In this document: positions 1 to 9,371 of the stretch, piece by piece
Layout: the number at the start of each line of letters is the position of its first letter
How positions within the stretch are numbered: position 1 is the stretch's first letter
Assembly: GCF_001434395.1 (NCBI RefSeq)
Contig: NZ_AZFS01000061.1
Location: 56,083-120,082, forward strand
Length of the DNA: 64,000 bases
Reading direction: 5' to 3'
Source: Levilactobacillus hammesii DSM 16381
Lineage (GTDB): Bacteria; Bacillota; Bacilli; Lactobacillales; Lactobacillaceae
Notes under the pieces: model-generated
What the model was told of the DNA's origin: nothing
The model's input: the letters and a program-made list of their open reading frames with translations, nothing else
Database searches by the model: none
Made by a program: the position numbers and the translations under genes

Positions 1-108
1 TGACGGTCTTTGTCAGGCTTCAAACCGAGCCGGAGGACCGCTTCTCAGGCCGCAGGCGGTCCCCACAGCAGCCGGAATCTCTGGCAGCCATAGGTGGCTG
101 ACTTCCGC
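1..108 (+). repeat. Structured intergenic repeat, copy A (cut by window start)
   Basis: Homologous to three other stretches in this window (21342-21541 minus, 62028-62205 minus, 62271-62419 plus). Bases 1-26 contain a TGAC...GTCA stem. Bases 35-58 form a GGACCGC...GCGGTCC hairpin. The stretch after it (GGTCCCCACAGCAG, then GGAATCTCTGGCAGCC) is almost identical to copy B. The 5' half lies outside the window. Function unknown. Confidence 0.75.
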
Positions 109-180
109 CTCATTTAATACACCCATACTATCTTAGCGAACCTTGATTAAATAGAGTTCACCTGCAGTACCATGATTAAA

Positions 181-222
181 GCGTGATTCCCAACCATCAA
201 TTGGTTGGAAACCACGCCTTTT
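181..222. terminator. Hairpin terminator downstream of the acetyltransferase
   Basis: Stem GCGTG...CACGC with inner CCAACC...GGTTGG (181-217), followed on the plus strand by a short T-rich run. It lies just past the stop of the minus-strand acetyltransferase and could also close a transcript from repeat copy A. Confidence 0.6.
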
Positions 223-234
223 ATTTGGACTAAA

Positions 235-846
235 TTAACGTAACATCTGTGCGATATCGCTGTTGCCCGTCTTCTCGGGCCCATCAAGCGGTAAGCCCTT
301 GATGATTCTGGCGGGAACGCCGCCGACCATGACGTTGTCGGGCACATCCTTAGTCACTATGGCGCCGGCCGCAACCACGACATTATTGCCGATGGTGACT
401 CCCGGCATAATCGCAACCTTGCCACCGATCCAGACATCGTGCCCGATGGTGACGGGCTGTGCTTGCGCCATGTAATCGCGCCGCTCAGCCGCCTGCAGGG
501 GATGATTGACCGTATAAATATCGACATTGGGGCCGATCATCACGTGAGCGCCAATATTTACCGGCGCGATATCTAAGATGGTGAGATTGTAATTGCTCAG
601 GAAGTCTTCACCCACATGAATATTCCGCCCATTATCGCAATTGAACGTTGCTTGAACGGAGACCCGTTCACCATGGCTGCCCAAGATTTCCTTGATCTTC
701 GCCGTTTGAGCGGCGGGATCGGTCGCTGGAATCTGATTAAATTCCTGACAAAGCTGGGCCGCACGCGCCTTACGCGCAGCAACTTCCTTGTCAAGAAAGT
801 GATAGGGCTCGCCAGCATCTAGTTTTTCTATTTCTGATTTTGCCAT
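235..846 (-). CDS. Maltose/galactoside O-acetyltransferase family protein
   Basis: 203 residues, the usual length for the maltose/galactoside acetyltransferase family, which transfers acetyl from acetyl-CoA to a sugar hydroxyl in the cytoplasm. An N-terminal helical Mac domain (about residues 5-58) precedes left-handed beta-helix hexapeptide repeats (about 75-190). The catalytic histidine is His115 in the motif YTVNHP, and the VGGVPARIIK end is typical of the family. The start is supported by GAGAGGTG seven bases upstream. It stands alone between hairpin terminators. The sugar acceptor cannot be read from sequence, so no gene symbol is given. Confidence 0.9.
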   Translation of the reverse strand: MAKSEIEKLDAGEPYHFLDKEVAARKARAAQLCQEFNQIPATDPAAQTAKIKEILGSHGERVSVQATFNCDNGRNIHVGEDFLSNYNLTILDIAPVNIGAHVMIGPNVDIYTVNHPLQAAERRDYMAQAQPVTIGHDVWIGGKVAIMPGVTIGNNVVVAAGAIVTKDVPDNVMVGGVPARIIKGLPLDGPEKTGNSDIAQMLR

Positions 847-895
847 CAGCTTTCACCTCTCCCTTAGCTTACCACTTCGCGTCGACTCTAAGTCA

Positions 896-931
896 AAAGG
901 GTCAGCCGGAATACTCCGACTGACCCTTTAT
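896..931. terminator. Bidirectional rho-independent terminator
   Basis: A near-perfect stem (AAAGGGTCAG ... CTGACCCTTT) with a short loop and T-rich flanks on both sides lies just past the stop of the secreted protein at 943-1941. Confidence 0.8.
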
Positions 932-942
932 TTTGATCATGA

Positions 943-1941
943 TTACGCAATCCAACCCGAGTGAATTGGAATGTCAATTTTACCTTCAGGCGAAATGGTC
1001 CCTTGGTAAGTCGCCCCGTGAATGTCAAACGTTGCCACCAGCTTGAACTTCAGCGTCTTAACTGGCGTTATCGCCTTACTAGACAGGACTTTACCAGTCG
1101 CACTCCGCGTGGTTTGATGGACTGCTTGACCATTTTGGTAGTCGTAGATCAGCGTCTGCGCGTTTTGCTTCAACATGACGACCCGTTGAATCTGCCCGTT
1201 ACTAGTCGCAATCCCAATCTTGATGTGTGCACCGGAGTCCAGCGTGGCCACCGTCTTAGTGGCCGTTAAACCCCCGCGAGTCAGTTCACGTTTCACTAAG
1301 TTCGGGTAAGTGCCCTTAACGACAGCACTCGTCGGCAACCAACCAATCGCTTTACCCTTGGCCGTTTCGAAGTACAGATAATGCTTCTTGGTCTTGGTCG
1401 TTAGCGACTGGATCGCATACAGTGTCTGGTAACCATAGCTCGTCCCATAATGAATAGCCGCCGTGGTGCCCAGTGTTTTAGCCGGCATATTCCAAAAATC
1501 ACGGGTCGTGGTTGGCCGCCAGTAAGCTGTCTTCTTCACTGACTTGAGCTGACTAATCTGCTGGTGAAATTTCAGCTTGCTGAGGGCCACGTAGCCACCA
1601 GCCAAACTCTTGGGCTTAGCCGTGGGTCCACTGTCCACCGTCCCATGTTGCAATGGCGAAGCTGTGACCTCGCTGAGCCGCACGTACCGCTTACCGCCAA
1701 CCTTAACGACTTTATCGACGGTCCACTGTTTGGTCTTACTGTGCACGGTCCCCAAAACCTTGCTGTGTGCGTAAGCCGCGCGGGGGTAACTGTAGACCTT
1801 CGTGCCCTTAGCTTTGAACGTAAAAATCCGTTGTTGCGGGTATGCCGGCAACGTTACCCGTTTGGCGGCATGGGCCGTGGTGGCACCACCCCATAAAACC
1901 AACCCCAGGCTTCCGGCTAAAGCGAACTTTATCCATTTCAT
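943..1941 (-). CDS. Secreted protein with SH3/SLAP-like repeats, unknown function
   Basis: 332 residues with a clear Sec signal peptide (MKWIK basic start, hydrophobic core, cleavage near AHA-A at residue 26). The mature part is rich in Lys, Thr and Tyr. It contains short beta-rich units such as KVYSYPRAAY, KRYVRLSEV and KAIGWLPTSAV, resembling the wall-binding SH3/GW/SLAP modules common in lactobacilli. No catalytic motif is visible. AGGAGG eight bases upstream supports the start. The gene is monocistronic with its own terminator. Probably wall-associated; the function is not recognised. Confidence 0.75.
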   Translation of the reverse strand: MKWIKFALAGSLGLVLWGGATTAHAAKRVTLPAYPQQRIFTFKAKGTKVYSYPRAAYAHSKVLGTVHSKTKQWTVDKVVKVGGKRYVRLSEVTASPLQHGTVDSGPTAKPKSLAGGYVALSKLKFHQQISQLKSVKKTAYWRPTTTRDFWNMPAKTLGTTAAIHYGTSYGYQTLYAIQSLTTKTKKHYLYFETAKGKAIGWLPTSAVVKGTYPNLVKRELTRGGLTATKTVATLDSGAHIKIGIATSNGQIQRVVMLKQNAQTLIYDYQNGQAVHQTTRSATGKVLSSKAITPVKTLKFKLVATFDIHGATYQGTISPEGKIDIPIHSGWIA

Positions 1942-2027
1942 GAGTTGTCCTCCTAGTCTGTCCTCAACCTACTCTTCAATAATTAAGTATTCCTATATTT
2001 AAGGTCCACAACTGAACCCGAATTAAA

Positions 2028-3446
2028 CTACAGATTTTGCCCCTTTTCCCAAGCCGTCTTGGACAGAAGCAACCCCTGCTTGACCAAGTCATTAAACAGC
2101 GCATGCGTCCGTTTGGAAACTTCCCCGGCAGTTTCGGCGTTGCTCTTCGTCAAGAAGTCCGTGGCGTCACCCTTAATAGCGGCATCCGTCGCGGCAACTC
2201 GAGCGCGACCATAGGATTGGCAGCCCTCACGAAAGGCATTGACGCTTTCGACAAATTCGTGGAAATGGGGTTCAATCAGGACGGATAAGGTCTTGTTTAA
2301 CCAGTAAACATTGTCTACGGAAACCTCAGTCGTCGTGTTCTTGTAATCTACCGGTGTGTCCTTGATGTTGGTAAAGAATGGCACGTACGGTGCGTAAGCG
2401 AAGAAGCCCAGCGCAATCCACTGAATGGCGGCGTGATCGGCATCGACATCATTTCTGATCTGCAGAATGGACGAACACTGGTTACGGTCCATGGCAATCG
2501 GCCGGTACTTCTTCTGATCATCGGATGAGCCAGAAGCAAACGTCCCAAATGGATCGTAAGGCGTGCCATTATAGTGAGAAGACAAGAAGAACTCAACGTC
2601 TTCAATGGCAATCTTCTTGCTAGGCTGCCGCGTAAATGGCATGTCTTGGTCGGTCGGTTGTTGATCAGTAATTTCCGGATTAAACAACTTTTGCCCGTAC
2701 CAGGTCCGTGGCGTGTTGTAGTACGCATCGTCTTCCCCATGCGTCCCAAAGATCTCACGGAAGTTAAAGGTCCCGGGCATTGGGTTCAAGTGATACTTGG
2801 CGACAAAATCAACCAAGTCCGTGGCAACCAAGAAGTTCGCGTCATCGTGCAAATCAATCTCTTGCATCAACGTCTGGTTGGGTGCAATCGCGTAGCTGTC
2901 TTCTGGTAAACGCATGGCTGCCCAGTGGTGACCACCGGCCGTTTCCAAATACCAGATTTCATTCTTATCGTTAAAGGCGATACTGTTACTCTCGCCCGTC
3001 CCGTACTTCTCAAGTAAGGCACCCAAACGTTGGGCCCCTTCCTTGGCAGACTTAACGTAAGGTAGAACCAGGGTAATCATGGCTTCTTCATTGATCCCAT
3101 CATTTACCAGGGGATCGTAGCCCAAGACGCGGGCGTTCGTTGCCGTGGTTTCGGTGGCGCTCATTCCCACGTTAAATTCATTGATACCAGCTTCTTCGTA
3201 TTGCCCATCACTCTGATCGGCTTGCGGAGTGCCCGTGTAGCGGTAAGCGTGGTCGGGTAGTGGCACGTTAACGCCAGTGACGATCGACGTAAACGTTGCC
3301 TGCTTTTGATCCGTGGCGGGATGCACCACGAACTTAATGGGGTTAATGGGCCCATACCCATCCTCGTTACGCGCAACAATCGTGGAGCCGTCCATACTGG
3401 CAGCTTTACCCACTAAAATCTCGGTACAATCGGAACTTTTCTTCAC
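2028..3446 (-). CDS. pepD: Peptidase family C69 dipeptidase
   Basis: 472 residues, full length for the PepD/PepDA family of lactobacilli, cytoplasmic N-terminal-nucleophile dipeptidases that split a broad range of dipeptides. The likely nucleophile is Cys7 in SDCTEILVGKAAS; DGSTIVARNED follows, as expected. There is no signal peptide, consistent with an intracellular role in using peptides. The start is GTG, fixed by AAAGGAGG nine bases upstream. No operon partners: the ATPase upstream and the secreted protein downstream are separated by gaps. Lactobacilli often carry several paralogues, so the exact pepD subtype is uncertain. Confidence 0.92.
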   Translation of the reverse strand: MKKSSDCTEILVGKAASMDGSTIVARNEDGYGPINPIKFVVHPATDQKQATFTSIVTGVNVPLPDHAYRYTGTPQADQSDGQYEEAGINEFNVGMSATETTATNARVLGYDPLVNDGINEEAMITLVLPYVKSAKEGAQRLGALLEKYGTGESNSIAFNDKNEIWYLETAGGHHWAAMRLPEDSYAIAPNQTLMQEIDLHDDANFLVATDLVDFVAKYHLNPMPGTFNFREIFGTHGEDDAYYNTPRTWYGQKLFNPEITDQQPTDQDMPFTRQPSKKIAIEDVEFFLSSHYNGTPYDPFGTFASGSSDDQKKYRPIAMDRNQCSSILQIRNDVDADHAAIQWIALGFFAYAPYVPFFTNIKDTPVDYKNTTTEVSVDNVYWLNKTLSVLIEPHFHEFVESVNAFREGCQSYGRARVAATDAAIKGDATDFLTKSNAETAGEVSKRTHALFNDLVKQGLLLSKTAWEKGQNL

Positions 3447-3814
3447 AGTGTTCCGCCTCCTTTGCTTACCAGTATAGAATTATCAGGTGCTAAGGGCTAG
3501 GTCTTTCCCCAAATTTCCCAAAATATCTGCGACCGATAGCCTACAGTGACGACCCGCGGTCCATCGACTCATGGGTGACACCGCCAACGGTCAAGCTTGC
3601 TACTAGTTTACGAGCCGTTTGTAAAAATAGCCACCAAAGCGACTTGCAAATTGGCAAGAACTACCTACGCGGGCAGGGATCACAGTCGATTTGAATGCAC
3701 CTGTAGGGATGACAAAAAGGCCTGGCATAAACCGCCAGGCCTTCAAATCAAGTAACCAAATCCAGCAAATGAAGCACTGGTTTAGCTGTTTTGTTAAGAC
3801 AAATTCCACGATGA
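3447..3814. other. Intergenic region, 368 bp
   Basis: A TATACT box (minus strand, about 3470) is the only promoter-like element seen for the dipeptidase gene, and no good -35 was found. The terminator at 3716-3745 is listed separately. No coding potential or repeat is evident in the rest. Confidence 0.5.
3716..3745 (-). terminator. Terminator of the P-type ATPase gene
   Basis: Stem AAGGCCTGGC...GCCAGGCCTT with a 7-base loop, followed by a T run on the minus strand, 70 bases past the ATPase stop codon. Confidence 0.85.
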
Positions 3815-6565
3815 TTAGAAATTACGCTGTTCACGCACCACGGTTTGGTGATCGATGCGGTGGCGAATGGCCTTGGCAATTTCGGTCACGACCAGGACGA
3901 CGACCCCGGCCAAGATCGGAATCCACCAACCATAGTAGAAGTTAACCGACGTGGTGTGGAAGACACTCTGCATCGCGGGCCAGTAAATAATCCCGGCTTG
4001 AAGCACCAACAGAATCGCCACAATCACGAAGCTCATCTTGTTTCTAAAGAAGTATTTCGAGAGAACCGGATGGTCGTTCTGCAAATTAAAGAGGTAGAAG
4101 ACCTTCCCGAAGATAATCACGTTCAACGTCATGGTACTGCCAATCACAGCATTGAGGCCTTGATTGGTGAGCAAGTCGTAAGCGAACATCCCCAGTCCAG
4201 AAATTAGCAGTGAGACGTAAGTCACCTCGAAGACGTCCAGCTTGGAGAGAATTCCCCGTGTAACGTCTCGTGGTCCCCGTTTCATAATGCCGCTTTCCGC
4301 CGGTTCAAAGATGAAGGCGAACTGAATAGTCAGTGCCGAAACCATGTTGATCCACAACAATTGCGTGGGGAACAAAGGTAATGGCTGATCCATCAAGATA
4401 CTGAGGACCACGATCAGGCCTTCCGCAAAACTCGTGGGCAGCAGGAACCGAATCGTCTTCCGAATGTTATCGAAGACGTGTCGACCTTCCCGCACGGCCC
4501 GCAGAATTGACGTAAAGTCATCATCGGCCAATACCATATCGGCGGAGTCCTTGGCGACGTCGGTTCCCCGAATCCCCATGGCCACCCCAATATCGGCCTG
4601 CTTCAGGGCGGGCGCATCGTTGACCCCATCACCCGTCATGGACACCACGTGGCCCCGTTGTTGCTGAGCCTTCACGATCCGTAACTTATCGGCAGGCGTC
4701 GTCCGCGCAAACACCGTGTATTGGTCAATCTTGGCGGCCAACTCAGCATCACTCAGCTCGGCCAATTCTGGACCGGTAATGGCCCGTGCCTTTTCGGATA
4801 AGTTTAATTGTTGCGCGATGGCGGCCGCCGTTTCGGGGTCGTCACCAGTGATCATCTTGACTTTGATTCCGGCATACCGCAACTGCTTCACGGCGTCAGC
4901 AACCCCGGGACGCGGTGGATCAATGATCCCGGCCATTCCGGCTAAATGAAAGTTCTGCCCGACAACGACGTCAGCCACGTCCGTCACATCCGCAGCAACT
5001 GGTTGATAACCCAAGGCCACCACCCGTTTCCCTTGCTGGGTTAACTGAGATAACCGACTTTGCCAGGCTGCCTGATCAACGGGCTGGCCCTGTTTAGCCA
5101 TCATCTGCATTAACGTCTGTGGCGCACCCTTGACCAACAAGACCCGTTGGCCAGCGTGGTCAACCAAACGCGCAGAATACCGAATGGCCGAGTCGAACGG
5201 TAAGGAGTCAATCTCTTGGGGCGCGGGGTCTTGACCAACCAACTTATGGTACAACGCCGTCAGTGCGCCATCGGTCGGTTCACCCGTCAAGACCCATTGA
5301 CCGTCTTCCTCATGGAATTCGGCATCGGAGGTCTGACCGGCAATCTGGACCAGCCACTCAAGGTCGCTGTCTTGCTGCCATGGTACCGTTTGGCCCTCAT
5401 CATTTTCAATCTGACCGGTGGCGTCATACCCGATCCCGGAAACGGTATAGGTATCAGCGGCCGTCAACACGTCCGTCACGGTCATTTCGTTCTTAGTCAA
5501 CGTTCCCGTCTTGTCGGTGTTCACGATATCGACGGCACCTAACGTTTCCACGGCAGGTAGCGTTTTGACAATCACATTTTGCTTGGTCATGGCTTGTGTC
5601 CCCATGGCCAGAACCACCGAGGTACTAGCGGGTAGCCCTTCAGGCATGGACCCCACGACCATCGTGATGACGGCGATCAGTAAGGCTGGCAAACTGTAAA
5701 CGTGCGTGATCATCCCGAGAATAAACAGCAACGCTGCCACCACCAGAATCGCAATCGACAGGCCTAAGCCCAGACTATTCAAGTTCTTCATCAGGGGCGT
5801 CCGTTGTTGCTTCACTTCAGCCACGTTCTGTTGAATGTGCCCGATTTCCGTGTGTGTCCCGGTTAACGTCACAATTCCGCGACCAGAACCGTTGGTTACC
5901 GCCGTTGACGCAAACGCCTGGTTGGCGCGCTCAGCTAACGGTAAGTTGTCCGCCATCAAGGGATCTTCACCCTTTAAGACGGAGTCCGTTTCACCGGTTA
6001 AGGCCGATTCTTGAATCTTTAAGTTATCCGCGTCAATCAATCGGAGGTCGGCTGGTACGGTATCGCCGGCTTCCAGTTGCACGATGTCCCCGGTAACCAG
6101 TTCACGAGCGGGCAGCGTTACTTTCTGTCCGTCACGAATGACCACGGCTTCATTGACGAGGAGCGCTTTGATTCGGTCCAAGGCGTTATCCGCGGATTTT
6201 TCCTGAAAGTAACCGATAAAAGCGTTCGCGATGATCACTAACCCGATAACAATTGAATCGGAGTAATGGTGCATAAAGAACGTGAGCAAGGCGGCGCCCG
6301 CCAGGATATAGATGATACTGTTGTTAAACTGCTTCAAGAAGCGTAGCAAGTTCGATTGCTTCTTCGCAGTCAGTTCATTGGGACCGTTCGTCCGCAGGCG
6401 TTGTTGCGCCTCACCGGTACTCAGTCCTTCATCTTTATCCGTGGCGTAATCTACAAGTAAGGACTCAGTCGTTTGCTGCCATATGGGTGGCTGCTGGCTG
6501 GGTCCGGGGTCTGTATTCTCTGCTACTTCAGTTGGTGTTACAGTTGCTTCTGGGTCTTGTGCCAT
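3815..6565 (-). CDS. P2-type cation-transporting ATPase
   Basis: 916 residues, full length. Order: N-terminal cytoplasmic region with a Pro/Glu-rich leader of about 30 residues, two membrane segments (about 75-120), actuator domain with TGE (190-192), M3-M4 with PEGLP (308-312), phosphorylation loop with DKTGT (Asp351), hinge MTGDGVNDAP, and six C-terminal membrane segments. These are the marks of the PacL/SERCA-like group. M6 reads NMVSALTIQFAF rather than the calcium-pump NxVTD pattern, so calcium specificity should not be assumed; a proton or monovalent/divalent cation role is possible. GAAAGGA lies about 13 bases before the ATG. Located in the cytoplasmic membrane. Confidence 0.92.
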   Translation of the reverse strand: MAQDPEATVTPTEVAENTDPGPSQQPPIWQQTTESLLVDYATDKDEGLSTGEAQQRLRTNGPNELTAKKQSNLLRFLKQFNNSIIYILAGAALLTFFMHHYSDSIVIGLVIIANAFIGYFQEKSADNALDRIKALLVNEAVVIRDGQKVTLPARELVTGDIVQLEAGDTVPADLRLIDADNLKIQESALTGETDSVLKGEDPLMADNLPLAERANQAFASTAVTNGSGRGIVTLTGTHTEIGHIQQNVAEVKQQRTPLMKNLNSLGLGLSIAILVVAALLFILGMITHVYSLPALLIAVITMVVGSMPEGLPASTSVVLAMGTQAMTKQNVIVKTLPAVETLGAVDIVNTDKTGTLTKNEMTVTDVLTAADTYTVSGIGYDATGQIENDEGQTVPWQQDSDLEWLVQIAGQTSDAEFHEEDGQWVLTGEPTDGALTALYHKLVGQDPAPQEIDSLPFDSAIRYSARLVDHAGQRVLLVKGAPQTLMQMMAKQGQPVDQAAWQSRLSQLTQQGKRVVALGYQPVAADVTDVADVVVGQNFHLAGMAGIIDPPRPGVADAVKQLRYAGIKVKMITGDDPETAAAIAQQLNLSEKARAITGPELAELSDAELAAKIDQYTVFARTTPADKLRIVKAQQQRGHVVSMTGDGVNDAPALKQADIGVAMGIRGTDVAKDSADMVLADDDFTSILRAVREGRHVFDNIRKTIRFLLPTSFAEGLIVVLSILMDQPLPLFPTQLLWINMVSALTIQFAFIFEPAESGIMKRGPRDVTRGILSKLDVFEVTYVSLLISGLGMFAYDLLTNQGLNAVIGSTMTLNVIIFGKVFYLFNLQNDHPVLSKYFFRNKMSFVIVAILLVLQAGIIYWPAMQSVFHTTSVNFYYGWWIPILAGVVVLVVTEIAKAIRHRIDHQTVVREQRNF

Positions 6566-6997
6566 ATATTTAGGTTCATCCTTTCTGGAAATGAAAAATT
6601 TTAACGGTCAGGGATCGGCAATGCAATATTCCGGTCGTGCAAGGCGTCCACCTCCAAATCTAAATTTTTGATGAGTTAATTTTACCAAGCTTTCATGAAA
6701 ATTGCATCTTTTTCAAGTGTTTGCAATGCAAATTTAATATATAGGATGGTATTTTTGGGGTCATAATCACTCGAGCTGTTAGCTATTAGCCGATTCCCAT
6801 CGCGGGAGCCGTCGATTGGCGACCATCACCTGCTTGCAATCCTAGGATTATATCATGAAAGTTCTCGCTAACCGCCGACAAAGCTTGTGTGCCATTGCAC
6901 GGACTTCATCGACATGGCCCACTTAAACAAAAAAAACTGGTGAAAATCTTCCAATTAGGAAGGTTCTCACCAGTTTTCGAACGCACGTGACGCCGTG
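6566..6997. other. Intergenic region with a 13-bp palindrome
   Basis: Upstream region of the ATPase gene. A perfect palindrome TTTGCAATGCAAA (6720-6732) could be an operator. No convincing -35/-10 pair was found. The 6780-6920 part shows no coding frame or repeat. The nucleotidase terminator is at 6929-6976. Confidence 0.45.
6929..6976 (-). terminator. Terminator of the phn-nucleotidase operon
   Basis: Stem AAAACTGGTG...CACCAGTTTT with inner CTTCC...GGAAG and a run of eight Ts on the minus strand, 20 bases after the nucleotidase stop codon. Confidence 0.88.
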
Positions 6998-8557
6998 CTA
7001 AGAAATCACCTTAAAGTTTGTCTGTTCCTGTCCCATCACCACATCATGGTCGTCAAGATAGTTCATGATGAGTTCTGGCAAATCCGTACTGACTTCGCGA
7101 ATAATCTTCCGCGCATTAAACATGGGATAATCACCCCCACCATTGCCGCGATACTGATTCATGGCAACGGTCAACGTCTGACTTGGTTGAACCGGGCTAC
7201 CATGATAGTTCAGCTGAACCACCCGCTGGCCGACTGGCCGCCGTAGATCAAACGTATAGGTTAGGCCACTGTAAATGTCGTAATTGTAGAGCTGAACTTT
7301 GGGGGTGGTAAACGCGTCGTTAACGGTCACAGTACCATCTGCCGCGAGATCAAAGAAACTGGCGCATCGCTCCAATGCCAACCGAATATTTTGACCTGAC
7401 AACTCCTCCACGACCAAAGTATTCGGGTAGCTGTAGCTATTCAGAAGCTCACGAATCGTGGGTTGGTGACTCAATCCACGAACATCATCATTAAACAAAC
7501 TGGTTAACGCAATATCGGTCTGACCGGCCGCCATCTCCACGGTATTGACCAGCTGTAGGTAAGGGTGCCCGTGAAGGCGAGCCGCCATCGGATCTTTTAC
7601 CGTCAAGCTGGCCCCGTCTAGTCGGCCAATTGGCTGATCTAACCAGCTTTGCACGCGAGTTTCCGTGTTTGCCACCAAGTTCGCTAACCACTCTGCCGGT
7701 TTGGCGGTTGCGGTTGAAAGTAGCCGTGCATCGTGCGCAATCACCCGTTTATTTTTATCCAAGGTGAGTTCAATGAGACCGACCGCAGCCCCCTTTTCAC
7801 CGGGTTGCGTCGTGGGCACACCGTGGTAAATATCGGCCAACTGACGATGCTGGTGTCCCGTCACCAGGGCATCAATGCCAGGGACCTCTTGCAATAAGCG
7901 ACAACCTTCATTTTCACCGGTCGCCCGTTCCGTCGGTTCCCCCGTTACGGGATCAGCTTCAAAACCGCCATGATAGGCCACTATGACAACGTCCGCCTGC
8001 TTTCGCAACCGGGGCACCCACCGTTTGGCAGTCGTGACAATCGATTCGAACTTAAGCCCCGTCAGATGGTCCGCTGGTTCCCAGGTGGGAACGTAAGCGG
8101 TGGTTAGCCCCAGAATCGCAATTCGGATGCCTTGACGCTCAATAATGGTATACGGCGCGTCAACGATCTGCTGCGCCTCACCCCCAATGATGTTAGCGCC
8201 CAAAAGGGGATAGTCGCGATCGCTTTCGGCCGTCTGCAGATAGCGCAAGCCATAATTGAATTCATGATTACCCAACACTCCCGCGTCATAATGCAAACTA
8301 GTGGTCAATTGCGTGAGCTGCTCACTGCCAGCCGCCGGGTGCTTCGCCAGATACGTGGTGAAGGGGGAACCCTGAATCCAGTCCCCATTTTCAATCGTAA
8401 TCACAATCTCATCCGGTAGGGCCGCCTGCCGCGCTTCATCAATAATGGTTGCGGCCTTCAGGAGGCCCAATGGTTGCGTATCCACAATACTCAAATACTT
8501 GGTGGGGTAAACGTAGCCATGAACGTCACTCGTTGAGAGAATCCTAACCTTAACCAT
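6998..8557 (-). CDS. 5'-nucleotidase / 2',3'-cyclic phosphodiesterase family metallophosphatase
   Basis: 519 residues. An N-terminal metallophosphatase domain carries the metal-binding motifs DVHG (about 11-14), NGDW, GNHEFNYG, and a late HGGFE and GHQHR. A C-terminal 5'-nucleotidase substrate domain follows, with GNGGGDYPMF as its nucleotide-binding loop. There is no signal peptide or anchor, unlike secreted UshA or YfkN, so it should act in the cytoplasm. The ATG overlaps the stop of the preceding phnE (TAGATG) with GAAAGAGG upstream, showing translational coupling. It is the last gene of the phn transporter operon, so it probably dephosphorylates whatever that transporter imports, possibly nucleotides or other phosphate esters. 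Confidence 0.88.
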   Translation of the reverse strand: MVKVRILSTSDVHGYVYPTKYLSIVDTQPLGLLKAATIIDEARQAALPDEIVITIENGDWIQGSPFTTYLAKHPAAGSEQLTQLTTSLHYDAGVLGNHEFNYGLRYLQTAESDRDYPLLGANIIGGEAQQIVDAPYTIIERQGIRIAILGLTTAYVPTWEPADHLTGLKFESIVTTAKRWVPRLRKQADVVIVAYHGGFEADPVTGEPTERATGENEGCRLLQEVPGIDALVTGHQHRQLADIYHGVPTTQPGEKGAAVGLIELTLDKNKRVIAHDARLLSTATAKPAEWLANLVANTETRVQSWLDQPIGRLDGASLTVKDPMAARLHGHPYLQLVNTVEMAAGQTDIALTSLFNDDVRGLSHQPTIRELLNSYSYPNTLVVEELSGQNIRLALERCASFFDLAADGTVTVNDAFTTPKVQLYNYDIYSGLTYTFDLRRPVGQRVVQLNYHGSPVQPSQTLTVAMNQYRGNGGGDYPMFNARKIIREVSTDLPELIMNYLDDHDVVMGQEQTNFKVIS

Positions 8558-9370
8558 CTAGATCAACCTCTTTCGCAATTGCTCCGACAGTGAGTCAATC
8601 AGTAAGACCATCAGGACAATCCCCAGGAGAATGATGCCCACTCTTGGCCAATTCCGCGTCTGAATCGCAAAGATCATGGGTGTCCCGATCCCGCCGGCGC
8701 CCACCATCCCCAAGATGGAGGCGGAACGGACGGCGATTTCAAAACGATACAACGTATACGAAATAAATTCCGGCATAATGGTTGGCAAGGTTGCCAATAT
8801 AAAGATTTGGGCACCATTTCCCCCGGCACTGGTGATGGCTTCCTCAGCTCCACGATCCATATTCTCGATGGCTTCGCTAAAGAGCTTGCCCAACATCCCG
8901 ATCGAATGAATGCTAACCGCGAGAACCCCGGCGTAAGAACCCGGTCCCACAGCCTTGATGAACATAATGGCCAACACAATCTCGGGAAAAGTTCGGATCA
9001 AAGTCAGAACCACCTTGCCGCTTCCAGACCGAACGTGTAGCCACTCCTTACCACTACGAGCCGCCCAAAAGGCAAAGGGAACACTGATCAATGCCGAAAT
9101 AAAGGTTCCCAGAAAGGCGATGGCGAGCGTTTGGAGAATTAACGAAACCAGGTCTTCCCCACTGCCGTTATACACGTACGACCAATCGGGCTGCACTAAG
9201 CCGTGAACGATGGATCGTGAGACGGATGCGGCTGACTCCTGAAGGCCCGTAAAATGTAGTCCCGTCACTGCCCAAGTGTAGACGACTGCAACCACCGCGA
9301 GCCACAGTAACCACTGCCACCGTCGCCAAAGTGTCAATGACAGGGGCTCCTTTGAAATTGTCGTTTGCAT
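8558..9370 (-). CDS. phnE: Phosphonate-type ABC transporter permease, second copy
   Basis: 270 residues, about six membrane segments. An EAA-type loop is visible in the segment GAEEAITSAGGNGAQ, as in PhnE permeases, which form the membrane channel of phosphonate/phosphite/phosphate-ester importers. It starts one base after the stop of the first phnE and is followed without a gap by the nucleotidase gene. GGAGGG lies 12 bases upstream. It is a diverged paralogue of the neighbouring permease, and the two probably form a heterodimer. Confidence 0.9.
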   Translation of the reverse strand: MQTTISKEPLSLTLWRRWQWLLWLAVVAVVYTWAVTGLHFTGLQESAASVSRSIVHGLVQPDWSYVYNGSGEDLVSLILQTLAIAFLGTFISALISVPFAFWAARSGKEWLHVRSGSGKVVLTLIRTFPEIVLAIMFIKAVGPGSYAGVLAVSIHSIGMLGKLFSEAIENMDRGAEEAITSAGGNGAQIFILATLPTIMPEFISYTLYRFEIAVRSASILGMVGAGGIGTPMIFAIQTRNWPRVGIILLGIVLMVLLIDSLSEQLRKRLI

Positions 9371-9371
9371 G

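Noticed and set aside
6998-8557. Nucleotidase as a cell-surface UshA-type enzyme
   Set aside because: The chosen start is fixed by overlap with the phnE stop and there is no signal peptide or wall anchor.
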